64,000 nucleotides of DNA from Streptomyces sp. MP131-18 (GTDB lineage: Bacteria; Actinomycetota; Actinomycetes; Streptomycetales; Streptomycetaceae), in contig NZ_LZNS01000001.1 of assembly GCF_001984575.1 (NCBI RefSeq), positions 1,993,275-2,057,274 on the forward strand, written 5' to 3'. Both the position numbers and the translations under genes were made by a program. Every line of letters begins with the position of its first letter. Position 1 is the first letter of the stretch. This document shows, one piece after another, positions 25,412 to 34,258 of this stretch. The notes beneath the pieces were generated by a model that was not told the origin of the DNA, made no database searches, and saw only the letters and a program-made list of their open reading frames with translations.

Positions 25412-25433
25412 CGGTGATTGGGTTCCATCACCG
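25412..25433. promoter_or_regulatory. Inverted repeat upstream of the three-gene operon
   Basis: CGGTGAT-tgggttcc-ATCACCG: 7-bp perfect arms, 8-bp spacer, 20 bp before the GTG at 25391. It could be an operator for the neighbouring XRE regulator or part of a 5' hairpin. Confidence 0.4.
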
Positions 25434-25453
25434 TGACAGCCTCAGAAGTGCCT

Positions 25454-25477
25454 AAGTGTCACCCTTCGGTGACACTT
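25454..25477. terminator. Terminator of the XRE/TPR regulator
   Basis: AAGTGTCACC / GGTGACACTT, 10 bp perfect with a 4-nt CTTC loop, 6 bp past the regulator's stop on the minus strand. Confidence 0.75.
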
Positions 25478-25483
25478 CCTTCC

Positions 25484-26668
25484 TCAGCAGCCCACCCACG
25501 TCGCCATACGCGACAGCGCGTCCGGCGACCGGCGACGCATGTGCAGCAGTCCCTGCACCGTCTCCCGGACCCGCGGCTGGAAGCGGGTCTGCTGCGGCGC
25601 CAACTTCCGCGCCAGGGACAGCGACGCGAGGGCGGCGTCGGTGCGACCGGTCTCCATCTCCGCCCGCGCCTGGTCCACCAGGTGCGCCGCACGTCTCGAC
25701 GTCGCCCAGCCACGAGGCGGCCGCACTGCGCGGGCCGCGGCATACGCCTCGTCAAACTGCCGGAGCTCCAGCCGAGCGAACGTCTCGTGGACCCCGACGT
25801 TCGCCGGGCCGAACGACAACCAGTACACGGTTCCGACCTCGCCCGTCCGGGCAGCCAGCTCCCGCGCCTGCCCCAGATGCGCCTCCGCCGCGGTCCCATC
25901 GTCCGCCCGAGCCGCGATGACAGCCGCCCCAAGGTGCAACTGCCCCGCGACCGCACTGGCCTCCGTGCCGACCTGTGCCTGCGCGAGGAACCGATGCCCC
26001 TCGGCCACCATGCTCAGCCCGACGTGGTACTGGGACTCCCGAGACCTGTAGGACAACGCCCGCTTGTACTGGCGCACCGCGCCCAACACCGGGTCCGACG
26101 CGCGCTCGGTCGCCCACCCCATCCGGTCCAGCGCTCGCACCGCAAGATCGCCGTAGCTGAACTTCGTAGCCACATCGTGGGCGCTCCGGTACGCCGACGA
26201 CAGTGCCCTCCACGCGTCCGTAGCCGGGCGGTCCCTGCACACCATGGTCAGGTCCGCCAACAGGCTGGGGAGCGCGGCGGCGGCCTGCTGGAGTCGCGCC
26301 GCGCGCACGTCTCGGCATAGGGCATCCGCCGCCACAACCAGGTCGGCGGTAGTCGCCGACGGCTGGTACAAGTCGGTCGGCAGGTCGTACAGGTCGAGAG
26401 CCTCGCGAATGGGCCGGATGAGTGCGGCCACGTGGTCGGGGTGCAGAGAGTGTACGGAGTGTCCTGTCAGGGCTGTGATGGGGACGCCGAGCGCCCGCGC
26501 GACCGCGGCGACGAGCTGCGGCGAGGGCGCCTTGTGCCCTGCCTCCACATGCCGCAGCAGGCTGTAGCTGTAGGGGATGCGCTGGGCCAAGCCCCGCTGG
26601 GTGAGGCCAGACCGTTTCCGGTGCGCTGCGATACGCGCACCGGTGCGGTCGTCGTACTGCTCGGGCAT
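25484..26668 (-). CDS. XRE-family regulator with C-terminal TPR region
   Basis: 394 residues from ATG 26668 (MPEQYDDRTGARIAAHRKRSGLTQRGLAQRIPYSYSLLRHVEAGHKAPSPQLVAAVARALGV); the open frame upstream is not coding. The N-terminal HTH_3/XRE domain spans about residues 10-70. The rest is alpha-helical, TPR-like (KRALSYRSRESQYHVGLSMVAEGHRFLAQAQ, AEAHLGQARELAARTGEVGTVYWLSFGPANVGVHE), a layout of peptide- or small-molecule-responsive regulators. Divergent from a flavoprotein gene (99-bp gap), a recurrent pair in Streptomyces, and upstream of three small coupled genes. Confidence 0.9.
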   Translation of the reverse strand: MPEQYDDRTGARIAAHRKRSGLTQRGLAQRIPYSYSLLRHVEAGHKAPSPQLVAAVARALGVPITALTGHSVHSLHPDHVAALIRPIREALDLYDLPTDLYQPSATTADLVVAADALCRDVRAARLQQAAAALPSLLADLTMVCRDRPATDAWRALSSAYRSAHDVATKFSYGDLAVRALDRMGWATERASDPVLGAVRQYKRALSYRSRESQYHVGLSMVAEGHRFLAQAQVGTEASAVAGQLHLGAAVIAARADDGTAAEAHLGQARELAARTGEVGTVYWLSFGPANVGVHETFARLELRQFDEAYAAARAVRPPRGWATSRRAAHLVDQARAEMETGRTDAALASLSLARKLAPQQTRFQPRVRETVQGLLHMRRRSPDALSRMATWVGC

Positions 26669-26767
26669 ATTGGTCTCCGATCGTTCCTCGCAGCCACTCG
26701 GAACGTACCGCTTTCCGCCCCCGCCCACACCGTGAGCGAGGGCGGTCGCGTGTGGTGAACTGCCCGC

Positions 26768-27310
26768 ATGTCCACTCGTGTTCTTTACCTCCTCGCCAGT
26801 GCCGCACCGCCCGTGCAGTACGCCGACCGTGCGATCCGCGACGCCCAGGCGCGAGGTTGGGACGTGTGCCTCGGCCTGTCCCCGACCGCCGCCGAGTGGG
26901 CGGCCGACCGTCTGTCCGAACTGGCAGAGCTGACCGGGCATCCAGTACGGGTCGCGCACCGCGCCCCGGGCGAGACATCCACGTGGCCGCCCGGTGACGT
27001 AACGCTGATCACACCGGCGACCCTCAACACCGTCAACGCGATCGCTCTCGGACTCACCCCCACGTGGGTCGCGGCACACGCCTGCGAAGCGATCGGGAAA
27101 CGGTGGCCGCTGATTGTCATGCCGTGCGTGAACAGCGCCTATGCAACGCACCCGCAGTTCGGCCGGTCGCTGAACGTGCTGCGTGAGGCCGGTGTTCGCG
27201 TGCTGTACGGAGCGCCGGACGGATTCGTGCCGAACGAGCCGGGCCAGGGGCGCCCCGAGGCGTACCCCTGGCACCTGGCCCTGGACGCCGCCGACAGATC
27301 CTGGGCATGA
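26768..27310 (+). CDS. Flavoprotein (PPC decarboxylase-like fold)
   Basis: 180 residues. It has the HFCD fold (PF02441): MSTRVLYLLASAAPPVQYADRAIRDAQARGWDVCLGLSPTAAEW, then VTLITPATLNTVNAIALGLTPTWVAAHACEAIGKRWPLIVMPCVNSAYATHPQFGRSLNVLREAGVRVL. The PATLNTVNAIA segment and the PCVN motif correspond to the flavin-binding and active-site region of phosphopantothenoylcysteine or peptide-cysteine decarboxylases. It is not the housekeeping CoaBC, which is bifunctional and longer. Divergent XRE regulator suggests a dedicated, regulated role; substrate unknown. Confidence 0.88.
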   Translation: MSTRVLYLLASAAPPVQYADRAIRDAQARGWDVCLGLSPTAAEWAADRLSELAELTGHPVRVAHRAPGETSTWPPGDVTLITPATLNTVNAIALGLTPTWVAAHACEAIGKRWPLIVMPCVNSAYATHPQFGRSLNVLREAGVRVLYGAPDGFVPNEPGQGRPEAYPWHLALDAADRSWA

Positions 27311-27377
27311 CGAACGTCCCCGCCCGCCGGCCGTCGTGCAGACCATCGCTCGACTTCGGGCCGGGGCGCAGCCTGGA

Positions 27378-28535
27378 TCAGCGGGTGCCGAAGCTGTGCA
27401 CGGTGGTGGAGCGGTAGGTCGTGCCCGGGCGGAGGACCGTGGTGGGGAAGTGCGGCTGGTTGGGTGAGTCGGGGAAGTGCTGGGTCTCCAGGCACAGGCC
27501 GTCGCCCTGCCGGTAGACCCGGCCGCCGGGTCCTGTCAGCGTGGCGTCGAGGAAGTTGCCGCTGTAGAACTGCACGCCGGGCTCCGTGGTGTCGACCCGC
27601 ATGAGGCGGCCCGAGCCGGGGTCGTGGAGGGTGGCGGCGTGCCGCGGCGCGCCGGTGATGCCCTTGTCGAGCACGAAGTTGTGGTCGTAGCCCTGCCCGT
27701 ACAGGAGCTGCTGGTGGCTTTCGCGGATGTCGCGGCCGATGCTCTTGCCGCGGCGGAAGTCGAAGGGGGTGCCCCCGACGCGGGCGAGTTCGCCGGTGGG
27801 GATGAGGGTTTCGCCGACGGGCGTGTAACGGGCGGCGGCGATCTCCAGGCGGTGGTCCTCGATGCTGCCGGTGCCCTCGCCGCCGAGGTTGAAGTAGGTG
27901 TGGTTGGTGAGATTGACGACGGTGGGCGCGTCGGTGGTGGCCTCGTAGTCGATGCGGAAGTCGCCGTCGCGGGTGAGGGTGTAGTCGACGCGCACGTCGA
28001 GCGTGCCGGGATAGCCCATCTCGCCGTCGGGGCTGGTGCGGCGCAGGGTGAGTCCGGACCGGCCGTTCGGCGTGACGTCCCACAGGCGCTTGTCGAAGCC
28101 GCGGTCACCGCCGTGGAGGCTGTTGGGGCCGTCGTTGACGGGGAGTTGATAGGCGATGCCGTCGAGCGTGAAGCGGCCTTCGGCGATGCGGTTGCCGTAA
28201 CGGCCGATCAGGGCGCCGAAGTAGGTGGTGGCCGTGAGGTAGGGCGCCAGGGTGCCGAAGCCGAGGGAGACGTTGACGTACTCCCCGGCGCGGTCGGGCA
28301 GTTCGAGGGACTGGACGATCCCGCCGTAGCTCAGCACCTTCAGCCGGGTGCCGCCGCGGCTCAGGGTCCAGCGGTGCACCTCGGTGCCGTCGGGCAGGTG
28401 GCCGAAGACCTCGGGTCCTTCGCCGTTTCCCTCCGCGGGGGCGGCGGCCCGGGCCTGGCCGGCCGCGGCGGTGGCTGCGGTGGCGGCGAGCCCGGCGGTG
28501 GCCGAGGCGAGGACTGTTCTTCTGCTGGGGCTCAT
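27378..28535 (-). CDS. galM: Secreted aldose 1-epimerase (galactose mutarotase)
   Basis: 385 residues, ATG with AGGAG 8 bases upstream. A twin-arginine-like signal (SPSRRTVLASATAGLAATAATAAAGQARAA) shows export. It interconverts alpha and beta anomers of galactose/glucose. Conserved blocks: NGPNSLHGGDRGFDKRLWDV (substrate His), NLTNHTYFNLGGEG (second catalytic His), GVQFYSGNFLDATLTG and LCLETQHFPDSPNQPHFP, holding the catalytic Glu. Fits the galactoside theme of the window although it is a separate transcript; an operator-like repeat lies about 125 bp upstream. Confidence 0.94.
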   Translation of the reverse strand: MSPSRRTVLASATAGLAATAATAAAGQARAAAPAEGNGEGPEVFGHLPDGTEVHRWTLSRGGTRLKVLSYGGIVQSLELPDRAGEYVNVSLGFGTLAPYLTATTYFGALIGRYGNRIAEGRFTLDGIAYQLPVNDGPNSLHGGDRGFDKRLWDVTPNGRSGLTLRRTSPDGEMGYPGTLDVRVDYTLTRDGDFRIDYEATTDAPTVVNLTNHTYFNLGGEGTGSIEDHRLEIAAARYTPVGETLIPTGELARVGGTPFDFRRGKSIGRDIRESHQQLLYGQGYDHNFVLDKGITGAPRHAATLHDPGSGRLMRVDTTEPGVQFYSGNFLDATLTGPGGRVYRQGDGLCLETQHFPDSPNQPHFPTTVLRPGTTYRSTTVHSFGTR

Positions 28536-28658
28536 GTGGTCGCTGCTCCTTGGGTCGAGGGTCCCGCCGCTGCGGGATGCCGCGGTGGGGCCTGGGGGTC
28601 GCGCTGTGCCACAGGAGGAGTCGGTGGCCGCACGGGCAGTCCACGTGCGCCCGACATA

Positions 28659-28673
28659 TCGAACGAAGTTCGA
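28659..28673. promoter_or_regulatory. Inverted repeat upstream of galM
   Basis: TCGAAC-gaa-GTTCGA: 6-bp perfect arms with a 3-bp spacer in a locally AT-richer stretch 124 bp before the galM start. TTCGAA-type palindromes are used by several sugar-responsive repressors in Streptomyces; the regulator here is unknown. Confidence 0.45.
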
Positions 28674-28741
28674 AATACGGGGGGAACTTAGTGACTCACC
28701 TCACGCCCCGTCAAGGGGCCGCCGCGGTATCGGTTCAGCTC

Positions 28742-30778
28742 TCAGATCAGATCGCGCGGAATGGTCTCGCTCCACGTACGGGAGAAGACCCGGTGCGGAC
28801 CCTCGAACGCGTCGAGGGTCGCGTGCAGCCGGAAGTCCGTATCGGTGCACTCCAGAACGGTGCGGGTCTCCGTGCGCGTCTCCCACGCGCCGCGGCGGAA
28901 GGCCATCGTCCACGCCGACTCGCCGCGCGCCGAGCAGAATTGGTCGGCCACCGAGTCGTAGCGCTCGCAGGCCCGCCGGTGCACCTCCATGCCGTGGTCC
29001 TCGTGGCGCTGGACGCCCTGGTCCTTCACGATCTCCAGAGTCGAGCGGTAGTCCACCAGGTCACGGGACACCTGCCAGCGCTGCTCGGCCGGGGTGAGCC
29101 GGGTCGTCGGAACGGGCCGGGTGCCCTCCGGGTCGCCGAACGGGCGCTCGGCCACGTCGTCCGGCTCGCCGAGCGGGCGTACCGGCAGGGTCAGGCAGCC
29201 GGCGCCGTGCACCGTCATCAGCACCGGCTCCGGCGGCGGCCAGGCCAGCGGCCAGTACGACGTGGACAGCGACACGCGCACCCGGTGGCCCGGCGGGAAC
29301 GCCTGCGCCACGCCGTTGAGCGGCACGGTGACGCGGTAGCGGCGGCCGGGTTCGAGGGGCTGCGGATCGTCCAGGCTGTCGCGGCGGGTCAGGTTGAGCA
29401 GCCCGTAGGTGACGCGGGTGGCGCTGCCGTCCTCGGCGACGTCGGAGAGGCGGGCCGCGACCATGGCGACCGGACGGTCGACCGAGACCTCCAGGTCGAC
29501 GGACGGCGAGCCGAGGACTTCGAGACGCTCCGTCAGCGGGTCGCTGTCGAAGACCATCGATCCGCCGTCCTCCTCGCGCTGGTCGTAGGGCAGATCGGGC
29601 GGCGCGTTGTAGGACGCCCACTTCCCGGCGAACTGCCCCACGGACAGCGGCGAGCAGACGGCGGCGGCCGCCCGTTCCCCCGCGGGGTGCCGCTCGTCCG
29701 CCGTCCCGATGCGCCGGTCGAGCAGCGGGTGGCGGAGCTCGCGGACGTGGGGCGAGGGCCAGTCCGGCTCGCCGACCCAGCGGCCCGGACGTTCCTCGTA
29801 GGACGTGGAGGGCGGCACGCTCTCCTGCATCCAGGCGCGCAGCATCGGTCCGTCCATCACGCCGTTGTCGACGTCCTTGAGCCAGTGGTCCCACCAGCGC
29901 ACCAGCTCCTGGAGGTAGCCGATGGCGGGCCCCGGCTCGCCCTGGTGCGGAAACTTGTGGGACCACGGCCCGATGAGGCCCTTGCGCGGCACGTCCAGGT
30001 GCGCGAGCAGGCGGGTCACGGCGTTGGAGTAGCCGTCGGCCCAGCCGCTGGAGGCGAGCACCGGGCAGCGCACCGCGGCGTAGTCCTCGCAGACGGACGC
30101 GTGCCGCCAGTAGGCGTCGCGGCGCTGGTGGCGCAGCCAGTGCTCGACCCAGGGGCGGGCGGCGTCAAGGCGTTCGAACCACATGGCGCGCCAGTCCTCG
30201 CCGGCCAGCGCGGGGTCGGGCGGGCAGGTGGCGTAGGCGAACATGGTGCCCGCCTCGGCCAGGTTGTCCGAGAGCATGCAGCCGCCCATGTAGTGCATGT
30301 CGTCGGCGTGGCGGTCGTCGGTGAACGACGAGATGGCGATGGCGCGCAGGCTCGGCGGGCGGCGCGCGGCGACCTGGAGCGCGGCGAACGCGCCCCAGGA
30401 CAGGCCCATCATGCCGGTGCGGCCGTCGCACCAGGGCTGCGCGGCCAGCCAGGCCAGCACGTCCTCGGCGTCCGTCTGCTCCCGCTCCAGGTACTCGTCC
30501 AGCAGCACGCCGCCGGACTCCCCGGTGCCGCGCAGGTCCACGCGCACGCAGGCGTAGCCGTGCCCGGCCAGGTACGGATGGTGCACGGAGTCCCGGGCTG
30601 CGGTGAGGTCGCGCCTGCGGTAGGGGATGTACTCCAGCACCGCGGGGACGGGCCGGTCGTCGGAGGTGACCGGGCGCCAGACGCGCGCGGCCAGCCGCGT
30701 GCCGTCCGCCACGGGGATACGGACGTCCTCCTCCGTCCGCACCCGGTGCGGCAGGTCCTCGGGGTCGACGAACCGCAT
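28742..30778 (-). CDS. CocE/NonD family hydrolase (X-Pro dipeptidyl-peptidase-like)
   Basis: 678 residues from ATG 30778, whose A overlaps the TGA of the ATP-grasp gene (TGATG), so they are translated together. The alpha/beta-hydrolase part has the nucleophile elbow GLSWGAF (Ser127), an oxyanion-hole stretch EYIPYRRRD and VRVDLRGTGESGG. The C-terminal jelly-roll (PF08530) contains DLEVSVDRPVAMVAARLSDVAEDGSATRVTYGLLNLTRR and GHRVRVSLSTSYWPLAWP. Family members cleave amides or esters (Xaa-Pro peptides, cocaine, acyl groups). No signal peptide, so cytoplasmic. Being coupled to an ATP-grasp ligase implies a shared amide or ester substrate. Confidence 0.9.
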   Translation of the reverse strand: MRFVDPEDLPHRVRTEEDVRIPVADGTRLAARVWRPVTSDDRPVPAVLEYIPYRRRDLTAARDSVHHPYLAGHGYACVRVDLRGTGESGGVLLDEYLEREQTDAEDVLAWLAAQPWCDGRTGMMGLSWGAFAALQVAARRPPSLRAIAISSFTDDRHADDMHYMGGCMLSDNLAEAGTMFAYATCPPDPALAGEDWRAMWFERLDAARPWVEHWLRHQRRDAYWRHASVCEDYAAVRCPVLASSGWADGYSNAVTRLLAHLDVPRKGLIGPWSHKFPHQGEPGPAIGYLQELVRWWDHWLKDVDNGVMDGPMLRAWMQESVPPSTSYEERPGRWVGEPDWPSPHVRELRHPLLDRRIGTADERHPAGERAAAAVCSPLSVGQFAGKWASYNAPPDLPYDQREEDGGSMVFDSDPLTERLEVLGSPSVDLEVSVDRPVAMVAARLSDVAEDGSATRVTYGLLNLTRRDSLDDPQPLEPGRRYRVTVPLNGVAQAFPPGHRVRVSLSTSYWPLAWPPPEPVLMTVHGAGCLTLPVRPLGEPDDVAERPFGDPEGTRPVPTTRLTPAEQRWQVSRDLVDYRSTLEIVKDQGVQRHEDHGMEVHRRACERYDSVADQFCSARGESAWTMAFRRGAWETRTETRTVLECTDTDFRLHATLDAFEGPHRVFSRTWSETIPRDLI

Positions 30779-32061
30779 CAGCCGCTCACCTCCTCGAACG
30801 CGAACGGCAGTCCCTTCACCACCTCGTCGTAACGGGCGACCAGCTCCTCCTCGCTGTCGGCGGCGGTGAAGACGTGCGCCAGCTCGAAGCTGTAGCTGTC
30901 CTGTTCCGGCAGCTCGGACAGGCGCGCACCGGCCGGGACGACGTGGTTGACGTGCGTGCCGGGGATGCGGTCGGCGAGGGCGGCCAGCTCCTCCTCGGTG
31001 GGGGAACGGCGGACCACGGCGTCCCCGAAACGGCGGTAGTACCACTTGGCGGCCAGCGCGTAGTCGCCCTCGCGGTGCGGCAGCGCCGGATCCCGGCCCA
31101 GGGCGAGGCTCAGCATGGCGTGGTGGTTGGGCACCCCGTCGACGTACGCGAACAATTCCGCGTGTGACTGGGAGTGACGGGGGTTGACCTCCAGGAGATT
31201 GATCCTGTCGGTCGCCGGATCGTAGAAGAACTCAATGCTGAAGGTCGCGTTGTTCAGCCCGATCCGCGTGATCACCCGCTCCGCGATGTCGCGCAGCCGC
31301 TCCGTCACGCCGTCCGGCAGCTGCGAGGGGTACTGGTGCCGCAGGAAGCACGGGCTGTCGGGGTAGGTGAGCGAGTCGAGCGTTCCGTAGACGGTCACCC
31401 TGGCCTCGTGCACGTAGCCCTCGACCGCCACCTGATCGCCGCGGATGGCCTCCTCCGCCAGGCAGCCCCGCCCGCCCGCGGCCGCGGCGGCGGGTGGCAG
31501 CGGCAGCCGGTCGAGCACGAAGTCGAACGGTCTGCCGACCCGGCCCGCACCCTCCCGTATCCGCGCCACGGCCGACCGGAACTCCGCCAGGTCCGCCACA
31601 CCGAACGCCAGCTCGGACGAGTACGCCGTCACCGGCTTCAGCCACATCGGGAACCGCACACCCTCCGGCGGCTCCGGGGCGTCCGCGTCCAGGTCCACCA
31701 GACCGAAGCGGGGCAGCGCGTCCGTCACCTCGGCCTGTTCGAGGCGGCTCCAGTACTTGTGCTCGCACTTGACCACGGACGCGAGGCTCGTGCTGCGCAG
31801 CCCGTACCGCTCGGACAGGATCGGCACCAGCGTGGAGACGGGGAAGTCCCAGTAGCCGACGATGGCGTCGACCGAGCCGTCGAACGCGTCCAGCTGCTGC
31901 TCCGCCTTGCGGACCAGGGCGGGGAAGTCGATCTCTCCGTGCTGGAGTTCCTCGATGGTGAGCAGCGGGTGGAACCGGTACTCGGAGGCGTGCGGCACCT
32001 CCCCCAGCAGCTGCTCGTTCGCCTCGTCCATCCCGATCACGAAGATGTCCGCCTTGCCCAC
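30778..32061 (-). CDS. ATP-grasp domain protein (carboxylate-amine ligase type)
   Basis: 427 residues from GTG 32061, preceded by GAGGAGGA. An N-terminal pre-ATP-grasp domain (ADIFVIGMDEANEQLLG...VDAIVGYWDFPVSTLVPILSERYGLRS) leads into the ATP-grasp fold (SVVKCEHKYWSRLEQAEV, PMWLKPVTAYSSELAFGV, EGYVHEARVTVYGTLDSL, FSIEFFYDPATDRINLLEVNPRHSQSHAE). The last block supplies the Mg-ATP acidic residues. Such enzymes join a carboxylate, via acyl phosphate, to an amine, as in peptide or amino-acid conjugates. One-base overlap with the CocE gene; divergent from the ferritin-like gene. Product unknown. Confidence 0.88.
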   Translation of the reverse strand: MGKADIFVIGMDEANEQLLGEVPHASEYRFHPLLTIEELQHGEIDFPALVRKAEQQLDAFDGSVDAIVGYWDFPVSTLVPILSERYGLRSTSLASVVKCEHKYWSRLEQAEVTDALPRFGLVDLDADAPEPPEGVRFPMWLKPVTAYSSELAFGVADLAEFRSAVARIREGAGRVGRPFDFVLDRLPLPPAAAAAGGRGCLAEEAIRGDQVAVEGYVHEARVTVYGTLDSLTYPDSPCFLRHQYPSQLPDGVTERLRDIAERVITRIGLNNATFSIEFFYDPATDRINLLEVNPRHSQSHAELFAYVDGVPNHHAMLSLALGRDPALPHREGDYALAAKWYYRRFGDAVVRRSPTEEELAALADRIPGTHVNHVVPAGARLSELPEQDSYSFELAHVFTAADSEEELVARYDEVVKGLPFAFEEVSG

Positions 32062-32172
32062 CGCTGTCCTCCTCGTCCGCGGCCCGCCGGGACGCGGACC
32101 GGACTTCCGGGGTACCCGGTCGCCGCCGGAGCATGCCGCGCGGACCTGCGGGGTCGTTCCCCGCCGCGATCG

Positions 32173-32184
32173 GAGAGCGCTCTC
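32173..32184. promoter_or_regulatory. GAGAGCGCTCTC palindrome in the ATP-grasp/ferritin-like divergent promoter
   Basis: A perfect 12-bp palindrome with central GCGC, the form of LacI/CebR-type operators, near the middle of the 255-bp divergent gap. It could coordinate the two transcripts. The rest of 32062-32316 holds no gene; an AGAGGAGA ribosome-binding site precedes ATG 32317. Confidence 0.5.
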
Positions 32185-32316
32185 AGCCCGCCGCCCCGGA
32201 GAGCGGACGCGCGGCTCGCCCGGGGAGGTGCCGTCGCGGACCGGCGGCCGCGAGTCGGCGAAGCGGTTGATCATGAAATGGGTACGTTTGGCACCCCTTG
32301 CCACAGAGGAGAACCC

Positions 32317-33519
32317 ATGACGTTCAACCCGCTGGAGCAGCGTGGTATCCCGCTGGACCGGCAGCTGCGGAACTGGCGAGAGCTGGCCGTGGAGCCGGTG
32401 GACCCCGACCGCAGCGACCCGTACACCCGGTGCCGGATCATCACGATGAACGGCATCGAGGTGGAGGCGATTCTCTTCAGCCACCAGTTCGCCCGGCACT
32501 GCCAGGACCCGGAGGTCAAACGGAAGCTGGCCGAGGTCCGCTACATCGAGGCGCAGCAGCAGAAAGCGGTCAACTGGCTGCTGCCGGGGGTGTCCTCGGT
32601 GCTGGAGACCACAATCTCCTACGAGCAGGTGGCCGTCGACCTGACCGCCTGGGTCGCGCGGGCCGAGCCGGACCCGTACCTGAAGCAGGCGTACCAGTTC
32701 GGAGTGCTGGAGGACTTCGACCACCTGTACCGGTACGCCAATCTCTACGAGATGATCGAGCACCGCAAGGCGGAGGAGATCGTCGACCAGCTCACCGAGG
32801 TCATGCCCGGCCGGCCCACCCCGCTGCACCACCGCCACCCCGTCGACAACGTGCGCGAGCCCTACGACCGCCGGCAGACCGACCCGCTGTCGAAGCTCCA
32901 CGCGCTGACCGTCATGTCAGCCGAGCAGCAGACCATGAACTTCTACATGAACGTCGGACCCACGTACATGGAGCCGATCGCCCGCAAGCTCTACCAGGAA
33001 ATCGGGCTGATCGAGGAAGAGCACGTCACCCACTACGAATCCCTGGTCGACCCGGGCGAAACCTGGTGGGAGCAACTGGTCCACCACGAGTACAACGAGT
33101 GCTACCTCTACCACTCGTTCATGGAGCAGGAGAGCGACCGGCGGGTGAAAGCCATCTGGGAACTGCACCTGAACATGGAGCTGGAGCATCTGCACACCGC
33201 CTGCGACCTCATGCGCCGCCACGACGGCAGGGACCCGGCCGAGGTGGTGGCGCCGCAGCTGCCGAACGTGCTGACCTTCGAGCCGAACAAGCAGTACCTG
33301 CGCGAGCTGATCGCCGACCAGCTGGACCTGACCACCCTGGGCACCGGCTACGTGCGCGAGGCGCACGAACGCTTCGAACGCATGCAGCAGCAGCTCAACG
33401 GCGATGGCCCCGCCCCCAGCGACGAGGTCATGCAACGCCACCAGGAGATGTTCGGCCGCGACTACCGCGTCCAGACCGAGGGCGAGCACCCGGCCTTCGC
33501 CACCGGCCACTGGAACTGA
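32317..33519 (+). CDS. Ferritin-like (putative diiron) protein
   Basis: 400 residues from ATG 32317. All-helical with repeated E/H motifs spaced as in diiron carboxylate proteins: RYIEAQQQKAVNW, NLYEMIEHRKAEEIVDQL, QEIGLIEEEHVTHYESL, and IWELHLNMELEHLHTACDLMRRH. The last two are ExxH-type pairs. The middle PLHHRHPVDNVREPYDRRQTDPLSKLHALTVMSAEQQTMNFYMN is well conserved in my memory of Streptomyces homologues. Cytoplasmic. It is followed within 20 bp by a hemerythrin-domain gene and then a KGG stress protein, pointing to oxygen/iron or oxidative stress rather than storage. Oxidase or scavenger role is inference. Confidence 0.75.
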   Translation: MTFNPLEQRGIPLDRQLRNWRELAVEPVDPDRSDPYTRCRIITMNGIEVEAILFSHQFARHCQDPEVKRKLAEVRYIEAQQQKAVNWLLPGVSSVLETTISYEQVAVDLTAWVARAEPDPYLKQAYQFGVLEDFDHLYRYANLYEMIEHRKAEEIVDQLTEVMPGRPTPLHHRHPVDNVREPYDRRQTDPLSKLHALTVMSAEQQTMNFYMNVGPTYMEPIARKLYQEIGLIEEEHVTHYESLVDPGETWWEQLVHHEYNECYLYHSFMEQESDRRVKAIWELHLNMELEHLHTACDLMRRHDGRDPAEVVAPQLPNVLTFEPNKQYLRELIADQLDLTTLGTGYVREAHERFERMQQQLNGDGPAPSDEVMQRHQEMFGRDYRVQTEGEHPAFATGHWN

Positions 33520-33539
33520 CCCCGAGGGAGGGCCACGCA

Positions 33540-34124
33540 ATGACATCGACCGCCCAGACACCCGACGCGGCAGACCAGGACGACGTCGTGGCACTGCTGA
33601 TGCGCCAGCACGGAGACATCCGCAATCTCTTCGACGAAGTGGAACGCACCACAGGAGACGACCGGCGGGACGCCTTCCGCCGCCTGGTCCGGCTGCTGGC
33701 CGTACACGAAACGGCCGAACAGGAAGTCGTGCACCCCTTCGCCCGGCAGCTGTTCGACGGCGGACAGGGCGTGGTCGCCGACCGCCTGGCCGAAGAGAAA
33801 CACGCCAAACAGGCCCTCGCCCAGCTGGACGCGATGGACCCCGACTCCCCCGGCTTCCTGCCCGGCCTGCGCCACCTGCGCACGGACGTCATGGAACACG
33901 CACGGGCCGAGGAACGCTACGAATTCGCCCAGCTGCGCCGCCGCGCCGACCCCGAACGACTCGCCGCCCTGGCCAAAGCGGTCAAAGCCGCGGAAGCCAC
34001 CGCCCCCACCCACCCGCACCCAGCCGTCCAGGGCGCCGCGGCCAACATGGCCGCCGGCCCGTTCGCCGCATTGATGGACCGCACGAAGGACGCGGTCCGC
34101 AAAGCCATGGGCAAAGACGGATAG
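33540..34124 (+). CDS. Hemerythrin-domain protein
   Basis: 194 residues from ATG 33540. Hemerythrin HHE cation-binding domain: VVALLMRQHGDIRNLFDEVE (His), LLAVHETAEQEVVHPFARQL (H-x3-E plus His), LAEEKHAKQALAQLDAM, and LRTDVMEHARAEERYEFAQL (H-x4-E). The ligand set for an oxo-bridged diiron site seems complete. C-terminal tail is Ala/Pro/His-rich (TAPTHPHPAVQGAAANMAAGPFAALMDRTKDAVRKAMG). Likely O2, NO or peroxide handling. In operon with the ferritin-like gene (20-bp gap). Confidence 0.92.
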   Translation: MTSTAQTPDAADQDDVVALLMRQHGDIRNLFDEVERTTGDDRRDAFRRLVRLLAVHETAEQEVVHPFARQLFDGGQGVVADRLAEEKHAKQALAQLDAMDPDSPGFLPGLRHLRTDVMEHARAEERYEFAQLRRRADPERLAALAKAVKAAEATAPTHPHPAVQGAAANMAAGPFAALMDRTKDAVRKAMGKDG

Positions 34125-34258
34125 CCCGAACGGCGCCCGGCCGGAGGCCCGTTGAAAAAGAGGACACATCGCCGCTTTTCAGCGTGCATATCGCGCAGGC
34201 CCGCAGGGCACCCGCCGTTCGCCAGGGAAACGCCAACCAGACGAGGAGGATGCATCCC

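Noticed and set aside
25484..27346. Longer 620-residue version of the XRE regulator
   Set aside because: The extra N-terminal part lies antisense to the flavoprotein gene and has no recognisable domain; ATG 26668 precedes a complete HTH.
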